64,000 nucleotides of DNA, from contig NZ_WEHZ01000010.1 in assembly GCF_012641745.1 (NCBI RefSeq), positions 88,737-152,736 of the forward strand. Direction: 5' to 3'. The translations under genes were made by a program, and so were the position numbers. The notes under the pieces are model-generated. The model searched no databases. It had not been told where the DNA came from and saw only the letters and a list, made by a program, of their open reading frames with translations. This DNA comes from Pseudoalteromonas peptidolytica (GTDB lineage: Bacteria; Pseudomonadota; Gammaproteobacteria; Enterobacterales; Alteromonadaceae). Shown piece after piece: positions 56,808 to 64,000 of the stretch (positions are counted from its first letter, which is position 1; each line of letters opens with the position of its first letter).

Positions 56808-57392
56808 CTACTCACAACTTGCGCTTTTTACTGCAGCCACTCCCTGCCAATCTTCTAGATCTTGATTTGGCTTTTCGGCACGAAACCGCCCATATAGTTC
56901 AATCCCCTGCTGATCTTCGAGAATATCCACCTGCACGCCTTTACTTTCTAATAATGGCTCATTGCCTGATGCGTTAGTAATATCTCCAACTACCACACGT
57001 TGGAAGCCACGCATATAGAGTAAAGTAGCACACACATCACAAGGACTGAGGCTGGTAAACAAGGTTGTTTTGCTAAAGTCCATACGGCCTGCATCTCTAA
57101 TCGCTGAGGTTTCACCATGATTGTAGGGGTGGCTCTCTTGCACCAGGGTGTTGTGTCCTTTACCAACAATTTGATTCGTATTGTTGTCAACAATCACAGC
57201 GCCAATTGGACATCCCCCCTCATCATAGCTTTTTTGTGCGAGTAACACGGCTATACGCATAAAATCACTATCTTTAAACTTACGAGCAAACTCATCATTG
57301 ATTAATACCCCAAGACTTTGAGTTGGCATATGTGCAATTGCGTTAAGTACTGCTTGCGTGATAGTTGAGTTCGCATTAAGTAATGGTGTCAT
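56808..57392 (-). CDS. Nucleoside/cytosine deaminase-type zinc enzyme
   Basis: 194 residues with the cytidine deaminase-like zinc site: HGETSAIRDAG and SLSPCDVCATLLYM, and EGGCPIGAVIVDNNTNQIVG upstream. Resembles yeast-type cytosine deaminases and bacterial nucleoside deaminases; the base specificity cannot be read. An N-terminal extension of about 40 residues precedes the core. It is downstream of the MocR gene by 50 bp and may be co-transcribed with it. Confidence 0.88.
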   Translation of the reverse strand: MTPLLNANSTITQAVLNAIAHMPTQSLGVLINDEFARKFKDSDFMRIAVLLAQKSYDEGGCPIGAVIVDNNTNQIVGKGHNTLVQESHPYNHGETSAIRDAGRMDFSKTTLFTSLSPCDVCATLLYMRGFQRVVVGDITNASGNEPLLESKGVQVDILEDQQGIELYGRFRAEKPNQDLEDWQGVAAVKSASCE

Positions 57393-57442
57393 CTGTATTT
57401 TTTCCTTGTAATTTTAGCCATATCCTAACGCGGTAATTTGGC

Positions 57443-58825
57443 TCAATTATGGAGGACATAGTCACATAACTTATCTAACCAGGGTCTTACCTGCGCCAGT
57501 GGCCAACCACAATTTATACGAAGATGATCTTGGTATAAATCTCGACTAGTAAAAGCGCTACCAGGGCGTATTTCCACACCGAGTGTTGCCATATATACGA
57601 CCAGTTGCTCACAATCAATATTAGGCAATTTTAACCAAAGCGCCATTCCGCCTCGTGGCGATGAAATTTTGCACGTACTCGGTAAATGTAACTTCAGATA
57701 GTCTCGATACGCGTGGCATTGTGATGCAAGCACTCGATTGAGCTCTCTCAAGTGACGTTGATAATGTCCGGTTTCGATAAAACGTGACACCGCTAATTGT
57801 AAGCAAGGATTCGGGATCCCATGGAATGCTTGTAACACTCTACTTACTTGATTTTTGTAACGCCCAGCTTCACACCACCCTACCTGCAAACCCGGTGCTA
57901 AAGTTTTCGATACCGAGCTGCACCAGATCACATAACCGTCTTTGTCCCACGCCTTGATAGGCAATGGCATTGTATGGTTGTGACTAAGCTCACCAAACAC
58001 GTCATCTTCTATAATGACAAGCTGATTGTCACTGGCAAACTGTGCCAACCATTTCTTCTGTGTAATAGATAGATTATGCCCAGTTGGGTTTTGATGATTT
58101 GCGGTGATCAAGCACGCAGAGACAGGCAGCTCCTTCACCACACGCTCAAGCTCTGCTAGATCTAGTCCCTCAGGGGTCGACGGAATTTCAATCACGTTGA
58201 GTCCCAACGCACCGAGTAATTGCAACAAACCTTGATAGCAAGGAGATGATACCACCACACAATCCCCCGCCACCGTTACCGCTTTGAGCGCAGCCATGAC
58301 AGCTTGAATACAACCACTGGTCACGACAAGTTGTTCTGATTTTATTGCCAGGCCTTTTTGCTTAAAATGGTTTTCTATACTGTCTTTTAATGCCGTAAGC
58401 CCTTTTGCATTTGGGTAATGAAAGTGGTGAAGTTGCGGTGAGTCAAAAGCCTGTTTCACGAATTTGGTGAGCCGCTGAGTTGGCATAAATTCCGGAGTTA
58501 CCTGTGCGGTAGACAGCATCGTATTTAGGGTGAGAGAAGCATTGTCATCTATACGTTTGGGTGGCTTGATTTCACTATTAAATTGAGCAAAATCAATATG
58601 ATTACTTGTGTAACTCGGTTTGCATATATAGAACCCAGACTTGGCCTGCGCGACCAAAAAACCTTTATCCTGTAACTCTTCATACGTTCGTATGGCGGTA
58701 CTCATACTCACCTTATGTTGACTTGCAAACGTGCGAAGTGAAGTCATTTTTTCTCCCTGCTGACGCACACCATTGTTGATGTCAGTAATCACCTGCTCAC
58801 TCAAAGCGATAAACTTTCTCGCCAT
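57443..58825 (-). CDS. MocR-family regulator (GntR helix-turn-helix fused to aminotransferase fold)
   Basis: 460 residues. Residues about 5-70 are a GntR winged helix (GEKMTSLRTFASQHKVSMST, TYEELQDKGFLVA), and about 100-460 an aminotransferase-like domain with PLP lysine in CSSVSKTLAPGLQVGW. MocR proteins sense PLP or amino compounds. Divergent from a PLP decarboxylase with a 94-bp gap carrying direct repeats, so that gene is the likely target. Confidence 0.92.
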   Translation of the reverse strand: MARKFIALSEQVITDINNGVRQQGEKMTSLRTFASQHKVSMSTAIRTYEELQDKGFLVAQAKSGFYICKPSYTSNHIDFAQFNSEIKPPKRIDDNASLTLNTMLSTAQVTPEFMPTQRLTKFVKQAFDSPQLHHFHYPNAKGLTALKDSIENHFKQKGLAIKSEQLVVTSGCIQAVMAALKAVTVAGDCVVVSSPCYQGLLQLLGALGLNVIEIPSTPEGLDLAELERVVKELPVSACLITANHQNPTGHNLSITQKKWLAQFASDNQLVIIEDDVFGELSHNHTMPLPIKAWDKDGYVIWCSSVSKTLAPGLQVGWCEAGRYKNQVSRVLQAFHGIPNPCLQLAVSRFIETGHYQRHLRELNRVLASQCHAYRDYLKLHLPSTCKISSPRGGMALWLKLPNIDCEQLVVYMATLGVEIRPGSAFTSRDLYQDHLRINCGWPLAQVRPWLDKLCDYVLHN

Positions 58826-58862
58826 CTGTACCCCTTAACTTTCACCTTTTTGTATCTGTACC
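58824..58862. promoter_or_regulatory. Direct-repeat operator for the MocR regulator
   Basis: ATCTGTACC occurs at 58824-58832 and again at 58854-58862, 30 bp apart (about three helical turns). The first copy overlaps the MocR start codon; the second lies 58 bp before the decarboxylase ATG. MocR proteins are known to bind direct repeats; assignment is by position. Confidence 0.65.
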
Positions 58863-58919
58863 TTATTTTTGCGTAAGTTACACTGAAATTCCAGTAACCG
58901 TTTCACACAAAGGATACAC

Positions 58920-60302
58920 ATGAAAGCAGCATTAAACGCATGGCATGAATTGCCGCAGTTACTCTCTGCATTTTCTGAACTCGCCACTGCATTTATTGAA
59001 TCAAGTAAAAATCGCCCCGTCGCAGGACAAAATATTGCGCCGCCTGAGCTCTGCCTGAGTGACTCCGGCATGACAATTGAACAACTTGTTAAACAATTTA
59101 GTGAGCACATAGTCCCGAACCTAAGTGTCAGTACAGGACCGCGATATTGGGGATTTGTTACAGGTGGAGCAACCCCAATTGCCACTTTTGCCGATTGGTT
59201 GGTCTCGACCTATGACCAAAATGTGTCTAAAGGTGATGGCTCAATTGCAACGAATATTGAAAGGCAAACCATTCGCTGGTTAACCGAGTTATTTGAGCTA
59301 CCCTCAAGTTTTGATGGCCTTTTTACCACAGGAGCAACTGCTGCCAATTATTTAGGGGCAGTTGTCGCTAGGCAATTTGCAGGCCACCAGCAAGGTATTA
59401 ATGTCGCAGAAGATGGTGTGTTTGGTTTAGATGTTGCCGTCTTTTGCGCAACTCCACATGCCAGCATGTTGAAAGCGTTAGGCCTTGCAGGACTTGGGCG
59501 CAATCAACTTATTCGTATAAAAACCCAGCCAAATAATGAAGCCACCGACATCCGCGCACTAGAATTAGCATTAGACAACAGTCAAGCTAAAAGCAAGATT
59601 GTGATCGCCAGTGCCGCTACCGTGACAGGAACGGATTTTGATGACTTAATACAAATCCGCGCCTTATGCGACAAACATCAAGCTTGGCTCCACGTCGATG
59701 CCGCCTTTGGTATTTTTGAGCGAATTATCAATGGCGCAAATGGACGCACTAAAGGGATTGAGCTGGCAGACAGCATTACCCTTGATGCCCATAAGTGGCT
59801 CAATGTCCCATACGACTGCGGTGTGTTTTTAACTCGCCATCTTGACTATTTAGTTGCCAGCTGTGACGTGCCAGCACCTTATTTAGTCACCTCAAAGTGT
59901 GAGCCTGATTTCTTTTCAATGGGAGTCGAGAACTCGCGTCGCTTTAGAGCACTGCCGGTGTGGATGTCGTTACTTGCTTACGGTAAACAGGGAATTCGCC
60001 AATGGGTGGGTAAGAATATCGACCAAGCCCAGCAACTTGCTGACTGGTTTGCATGCTCACCTGACTATGAATTGGTGTACTACGGCAAGCTCAACGTGGT
60101 GTTATTCAAACCTAAGGGTCAAGACGATAGCGCCACCAAACGATTACTCCAAGCAATTAACGCAGATGGCCGCATTTTTGTCAGCCCGGGTAGCTGGCAA
60201 GGGCAAAAGGTGATCCGCGCAGCCTTGAGCAATTGGCAAACTGAGCAAGTTGATTTAGATATAGCAAAAAGCGCCTTAACTGAGATAATCAAAGCACTTT
60301 AA
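58920..60302 (+). CDS. PLP-dependent group II amino acid decarboxylase
   Basis: 460 residues of the DOPA/glutamate decarboxylase fold. PLP lysine K292 in LDAHKWLNVPYDCG, with HVDAAFGIFERI upstream and GPRYWGFVTGG in the N-terminal part. Substrate (aromatic or acidic amino acid, or a diamine precursor) cannot be told. GGAT precedes the ATG. Divergent from the MocR regulator, which probably controls it. The stop codon TAA overlaps the first base of repeat copy g. Confidence 0.9.
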   Translation: MKAALNAWHELPQLLSAFSELATAFIESSKNRPVAGQNIAPPELCLSDSGMTIEQLVKQFSEHIVPNLSVSTGPRYWGFVTGGATPIATFADWLVSTYDQNVSKGDGSIATNIERQTIRWLTELFELPSSFDGLFTTGATAANYLGAVVARQFAGHQQGINVAEDGVFGLDVAVFCATPHASMLKALGLAGLGRNQLIRIKTQPNNEATDIRALELALDNSQAKSKIVIASAATVTGTDFDDLIQIRALCDKHQAWLHVDAAFGIFERIINGANGRTKGIELADSITLDAHKWLNVPYDCGVFLTRHLDYLVASCDVPAPYLVTSKCEPDFFSMGVENSRRFRALPVWMSLLAYGKQGIRQWVGKNIDQAQQLADWFACSPDYELVYYGKLNVVLFKPKGQDDSATKRLLQAINADGRIFVSPGSWQGQKVIRAALSNWQTEQVDLDIAKSALTEIIKAL

Positions 60303-60360
60303 TACCAATTTTTTCGGGTTATTTAACCTGAAGTTTGGATAAGGAATGGGCTAACTCTCG
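60302..60360. repeat. Interspersed repeat copy g (left end joined to a family-2 arm)
   Basis: ATACCAATTTTTTCGGG followed by ATTTAACCTGAAGTTTGGAT and AAGGAATG; the second part matches 40329-40356. It starts inside the decarboxylase stop codon and lies between convergent genes. Confidence 0.75.
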
Positions 60361-60374
60361 TTTTTTTGCTCAGA

Positions 60375-61202
60375 TTATTTAGAGATGCTCTGTGCTAATG
60401 TGCGGCTATACTCTTCAAAATCAGCGTTGGCTAGATCTCCAAGCCCTGCCACACCGTGAGCAATAAACTGAGGTGGGACAAACAAGTAAGTACGTTTTTT
60501 AAATTTCCAGTGGCGTACAATGTGCTTTGCTTGATGCCTTGTTTCATCTAGCCCAACCAATGAAAACAAATCCTGCCAGTCACTTTGCGTGTCAGAGGGT
60601 GTGTCTGCAACACTTTGTGGCTCAATGCTCAACAAAATAGCCGACGTTTGCGGCACCCCCATTAATAATTCACCGATAAAAAAAATGCTGCCGCTGCGGC
60701 ATAATTTTTTCTGCTCTTCAGACATGGAAGATTGCTCTGCCGCCCTTGTGCTTTGGTACTGCATGCCATTAAACATCGACTTCGCAAAGGGTAATTGTTT
60801 TTCAGAAAACTCTCGATTCAAAATATGCTGGAACAAAGCTTTACCAAGAGAGTTTCCCACACCATCATGGCTGAAGGTTCCTTCTTCCACGTTTGTCTCT
60901 ATAAATAAACCGGATCCGGCCAAGATATTTTTTACCGCTTGATAGTTAAATATCGAAAATGGTTTCCCAGTCACTGGATTTATAGTTGATGTGACCGCCT
61001 TTGTCATGGCAGCAAAAAACACACTAATATCAACAAACGCACTCTTTAAGTCGACGTCAAAGCTTTGAATGCTATCTGCCGTTGCGCACAACATAATGTT
61101 ACCCGTTTCATTAAACACATAATGTTTAGTGATTGGCGTGTAAATTGGTTGCTGTGTTGCCTGTATCGGCGGCGCTGTTTTACTAAACCATTTTGAGAAC
61201 AT
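60375..61202 (-). CDS. Unknown protein, paralog of the upstream gene
   Basis: 275 residues, no signal peptide. It aligns by eye with the neighbouring 273-residue protein: FNETGNIMLCATADS, VDISVFFAAMTKAVTS, LAGSGLFIETNVEEGTFS, IFFIGELLMGVPQTSAILLS, RTYLFVPPQFIAHG. A GGGAG ribosome site lies 7 bases before the ATG and the gap to the paralog is 15 bp, so the pair forms an operon. I do not recognise the family. Residues about 145-170 (MQYQSTRAAEQSSMSEEQ) form a polar insertion. Confidence 0.8.
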   Translation of the reverse strand: MFSKWFSKTAPPIQATQQPIYTPITKHYVFNETGNIMLCATADSIQSFDVDLKSAFVDISVFFAAMTKAVTSTINPVTGKPFSIFNYQAVKNILAGSGLFIETNVEEGTFSHDGVGNSLGKALFQHILNREFSEKQLPFAKSMFNGMQYQSTRAAEQSSMSEEQKKLCRSGSIFFIGELLMGVPQTSAILLSIEPQSVADTPSDTQSDWQDLFSLVGLDETRHQAKHIVRHWKFKKRTYLFVPPQFIAHGVAGLGDLANADFEEYSRTLAQSISK

Positions 61203-61217
61203 TGCTTTCTCCCAAAA

Positions 61218-62039
61218 TTAGTTGTTCTTTTTAGCCGCGTTGTCCACAGGAGCGCTTTTTGAAGGCGGCGCAATCACGCTACGCATAGACTCAATCAGAT
61301 TATTAAATTCAGGATCTGACATTGCTTCATTCAACGACGCCGCCTGTTTCACAAAAGCGGGGGGCACAAATAAATAGACTGACTTGCAGAGCGTCAATTG
61401 TATTTCTGTATGACCGCCTTTTAAACAGGGACCCGCTTGCCAAATAGATTTAACATCACTTGCATCCGCAGAGATAATAATTGGTGAAATAGAAATAGCG
61501 CCAAGCAAATATTCACACACAAAAATAATGGTGCCGACCTTTTTGTCCTGACTATCTGAGTTTGCACTAATACTGACCGAGGCCTGCCCCATACCCGCTA
61601 TCATATCCATCAACGACTTACCGATAGAGGCAAGGTTACCACTAAGCCCCAATAAGGTTTGGATAAGTTGACCCGATAAAGTTACACCGCTTTGCTTGCT
61701 TTCAAACTCGATATTGCTCTCTGTCACTTTGACAAACAGCCCCGAGCTTGACACCAATTTATTCAGCGCATCATAGTCATACAAGCTAGTTCCTGCCTGC
61801 GCCATGGCTTTAGTGAGTGCGGCAAAAAACACACTCACCTCACCAAAGGCACTTTCAGCCTCTTGTGGCAACACACTGCCACCTGCTGTGCTATTGAGCG
61901 TGCTTGCGATAAATAAATTACCGGTAGCATTGACGGCAAACTGCTTGGTAGCAGGTACTTCATTGGTATTTGTTGTGGTTAAGGCTGCCGCTCTTATTTG
62001 TGCATTACTTAGTACAGTACCGGGTTGCGAGTTTGGCAT
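61218..62039 (-). CDS. Unknown protein, first of two tandem paralogs
   Basis: 273 residues, no signal peptide; Ala/Ser/Thr-rich N-terminal tail (about 1-30) and a Lys/Asn-rich C-terminus. Core segments shared with the next gene: VNATGNLFIASTLNS, GEVSVFFAALTKAMAQ, SSSGLFVKVTESNIEFES, IIFVCEYLLGAISISPIIIS, SVYLFVPPAFVKQ. A Gly/Ala/Met-rich helix (LSGNLASIGKSLMDMIAGMG) sits at about 132-151. AAGGAA precedes the ATG. No family recognised. Confidence 0.8.
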   Translation of the reverse strand: MPNSQPGTVLSNAQIRAAALTTTNTNEVPATKQFAVNATGNLFIASTLNSTAGGSVLPQEAESAFGEVSVFFAALTKAMAQAGTSLYDYDALNKLVSSSGLFVKVTESNIEFESKQSGVTLSGQLIQTLLGLSGNLASIGKSLMDMIAGMGQASVSISANSDSQDKKVGTIIFVCEYLLGAISISPIIISADASDVKSIWQAGPCLKGGHTEIQLTLCKSVYLFVPPAFVKQAASLNEAMSDPEFNNLIESMRSVIAPPSKSAPVDNAAKKNN

Positions 62040-62213
62040 AATCGTTCCTTAGAGCATGATTTGGCTGATGTTATTTTTATATTGTGTTTGAGAGCAGTCA
62101 GCTTTGTCAAAAAGCTGACAACATCAATAGGTCTTAGTGTAGCTGTATTTCAAGCGCTATGATATTTTTAATATTACTTATCACTCGTGCAATTTTGTAG
62201 CGTTACATGGCCG

Positions 62214-62500
62214 TTAACGCGCGTCAATATTGGTAGCAAAAATACGTCCAAACGCGCCATGCACCATTATCAGGCAAAAGATCAACATACTTAAGTTGAG
62301 CGCCAAAAACCAAATGCCAACTAATAATACAGGGTGGATAAAAATGATAAACCACCACGCTGCTCGACCCAGCTGATAAAAGCTATTACTGCTATTTTTT
62401 GTACACCCAGTAAAACGACTTTCCAATGGAAAAGTGTCCAAGCCAATGATGTGACAATCAACAGTGTCACTAATACATTGAGTAATATTCCCCCTAACAT
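62214..62500 (-). pseudogene. Small membrane protein gene with a frameshift in an A6 run
   Basis: Translation should start at the ATG at 62500, seven bases after an excellent AAGGAG. The first frame gives GGILLNVLVTLLIVTSLAWT (membrane helix) and then ends after 59 residues with a polar, unlikely tail. The -1 frame downstream is strongly hydrophobic (AAWWFIIFIHPVLLVGIWFL, LNLSMLIFCLIMVHGAFGRI) but lacks its own proper start. They meet at a run of six A on the minus strand (62395-62400). Adding one A would give a coherent 95-residue protein with three membrane helices. Sequencing error, phase variation, slippage and true decay are all possible. Confidence 0.6.
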
Positions 62501-62679
62501 CCTAAACTCCTTATCGGATCTGCGCCAATACAAGCTGACCTGCAACAACAGATGGATTTATACCATATTTCAGGTACAAAAAAGCAAGCTCAGTTGAATA
62601 AAATTCAACCTCTTCACCACTCAAAAACCAACACAAAGCAGTTACAGTAATAGGCGAATAATTTCACAAGGAATACAAC

Positions 62680-63753
62680 ATGTTTAAAACCTTAATGACT
62701 GTCGCTGCGATTGCATCCCTAAATCTCGCAGTTGCCTCATCGCTCAGCGCAACACACCACGCTATTCACTATGAAGGGCGTGTTAATAAAAACTATGAAA
62801 ATGGGCATGTCAGTTTTAACTGGCCAGGCACACAGCTTCACACAAAGTTGACCGGCCGGGCTTTTCATATTGCACTAAAGGGTTTCGGCGACCAATTTGA
62901 CGTATTGATCAATGGAGAGTTCTCGAAAAAATTACTGACGGATCCCAGTGGCGCTACTCAAACTTTTACGCTTTTTGAAAGTACCACAGAAGAAACCGTT
63001 ATCATTAAGTTGGTCAAACGCTGGGAAAACTATTCAAATAATGCACAAATCGTGAGTGTCGACGTAGAAGGAAGATTAACACCAATACAAACGGCTAAGC
63101 CTCACATTTTGTTTATTGGCGATTCAATTAGCGCTGGATTTGGTAGTGAATCTACCCAAAGGCAATGTGAATGGAGTGAAATTGTCGACTTAAGTAATGC
63201 GCGCCACGCATTTCCCTATATAAGTGCTCAGCAGTTGAATGCAAGTTTCACCCAAGTTTCATATTCTGGCCTAGGTTTGATCCGAAATTGGGGAGGCAAC
63301 CAGCCTCATCATACGCTGACACACTACTATGATAAAATGTCTGCTGTATTTACTGATAACAGCAGCTTTGAAGATAAATTTCCTCAACTCATTGTAATTG
63401 AAGTGGGTACTAATGACTTTAGTACCGATCCAATCCCTAACGAGCCATGGGAGAATATCTCAGAGGTTAAAACACAATGGGTGGACACTATGGTTGCATT
63501 TACTAAACAGTTACGAGCCCGCTACCCTGCTGTGCCCATTATTTATATGCCACGCCCTGCCTACCCGTATAACTTTATTATTCCAGCAACGAATGAGGCA
63601 ATAGCAAGACTCAAGCAGCAAAATATGTCTATGTTGTTTAGTCACGTCTTTGATACCCCTTTAGAGGGTTGTATTTGGCATCCAACCGCCACAGAGCATC
63701 AAAACATAGCTGATGACCTTACCACCTTTATTAAACAAATGCGGTTAATGTAG
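62680..63753 (+). CDS. Secreted SGNH-hydrolase, carbohydrate esterase family 2-like
   Basis: 357 residues: signal peptide (about 1-19), an N-terminal jelly-roll domain (about 25-135, YEGRVNKNYENGHVSFNWPG), then an SGNH esterase domain with nucleophile in LFIGDSISAGFG (Ser149), EVGTNDFS, and the catalytic His in WHPTATEHQ. The two-domain order matches CE2 acetylxylan/deacetylating esterases that remove acetyl groups from plant or algal polysaccharides. AAGGAA precedes the ATG. Confidence 0.88.
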   Translation: MFKTLMTVAAIASLNLAVASSLSATHHAIHYEGRVNKNYENGHVSFNWPGTQLHTKLTGRAFHIALKGFGDQFDVLINGEFSKKLLTDPSGATQTFTLFESTTEETVIIKLVKRWENYSNNAQIVSVDVEGRLTPIQTAKPHILFIGDSISAGFGSESTQRQCEWSEIVDLSNARHAFPYISAQQLNASFTQVSYSGLGLIRNWGGNQPHHTLTHYYDKMSAVFTDNSSFEDKFPQLIVIEVGTNDFSTDPIPNEPWENISEVKTQWVDTMVAFTKQLRARYPAVPIIYMPRPAYPYNFIIPATNEAIARLKQQNMSMLFSHVFDTPLEGCIWHPTATEHQNIADDLTTFIKQMRLM

Positions 63754-63872
63754 TTAAAAAGGTACTGTTCATTTGGTTAATACTGAATGTTCAGCGACAA
63801 AATCAGGGGATACTAATCAAGGTGTATTTTAACTGATTGTTGACGTTGCACCGAAACACTAGGGGCAGTGAC

Positions 63873-64000
63873 GGACCCTGTAACAGATTCTGTGTAACTG
63901 CCACTTAGTTAATATGTCTTTCGAGGCGTTCCTCGAACTCGATGATAAATCGACTCATCGCCTGACGCCAGTTTTGAATGGGCATTGTCCATTTTTTACT
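63873..64000 (-). mobile_element. End of an IS256-family insertion sequence (cut by window edge)
   Basis: Holds the transposase 3' end and, beyond its stop, CTGTAACAGATTCTGTGTAA (63879-63898), which looks like an IS256-type terminal inverted repeat. The exact boundary near 63873 is estimated. Confidence 0.65.
63905..64000 (-). CDS. IS256-family transposase, C-terminal fragment
   Basis: 31 codons plus stop (TAA at 63905-63907), open to the window edge: KKWTMPIQNWRQAMSRFIIE then FEERLERHIN. This is the typical IS256/Mutator C-terminus (W-MPI-NW...F.I.FE.RL). The catalytic DDE part lies outside the window. Confidence 0.82.
   Translation of the reverse strand, partial: SKKWTMPIQNWRQAMSRFIIEFEERLERHIN

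Noticed and set aside
58835..59185. Minus-strand frame overlapping the decarboxylase start
   Set aside because: It covers the divergent promoter and the conserved decarboxylase N-terminus; no family pattern.

Overview
The window looks like a piece of the main chromosome of a marine gammaproteobacterium of the order Alteromonadales, most probably Pseudoalteromonas. The basis is gene content and order (divergent ilvY/ilvC, bamE facing rnfH-ratA with smpB, recC-recB-recD, tolQRAB-pal-cpoB, ruvCAB behind aspS), protein lengths and motifs, moderately AT-rich DNA and family-specific intergenic repeats. No ribosomal RNA or species-diagnostic gene is present, so the genus is an inference.

Layout. 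1-10.7 kb: ilvY/ilvC, a chemoreceptor, a lipoprotein/M28 peptidase pair, a GIY-YIG protein, bamE, rnfH-ratA, smpB, fabB. 10.9-19.4 kb: mnmC, a secreted unknown protein, and a divergent unit made of a large XRE-type regulator, a small unknown gene and a membrane transporter fused to a solute-binding domain. 19.4-29.2 kb: recCBD and a diguanylate cyclase. 29.5-32 kb: an Old Yellow Enzyme with a divergent TetR regulator and two palindromic operators, then a 56-residue DUF2986-type gene. 32.2-34.6 kb: tRNA-Ser(GGA), nadA and eight tRNA-Lys(TTT) genes plus one decayed copy in register. 34.7-39.5 kb: the Tol-Pal operon. 39.5-40.9 kb: a 1.4 kb gap with a strong candidate small RNA and repeats. 40.9-45 kb: ruvCAB and aspS. 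45-53 kb: yecE-like and YgjP-like genes, an M48 lipoprotein, a Bcr/CflA exporter, a SYLF lipoprotein and an ovothiol pair (ovoA and a candidate ovoB). 53-64 kb: accessory genes, including an RclC-like membrane protein, trmK-like, a frameshifted DUF998 gene, a MocR regulator divergent from a PLP decarboxylase, tandem unknown paralogs, a frameshifted small membrane protein, a CE2-like esterase and the end of an IS256-family transposase.

Most of the window is housekeeping. The parts that deserve attention are: (i) two interspersed repeat families, one with terminal inverted repeats whose ends supply or abut the stop codons of neighbouring genes; (ii) an orphan ~176-nt small RNA with a textbook promoter and terminator; (iii) the transporter-binding-protein fusion that has lost the canonical cation-binding motif, next to a regulator with 14-bp-phased operator repeats; (iv) the tRNA-Lys array with an exact 106-bp period; (v) two genes broken by apparent single-base frameshifts. 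All assignments were made by reading the sequence and recalling families; no database search was run.
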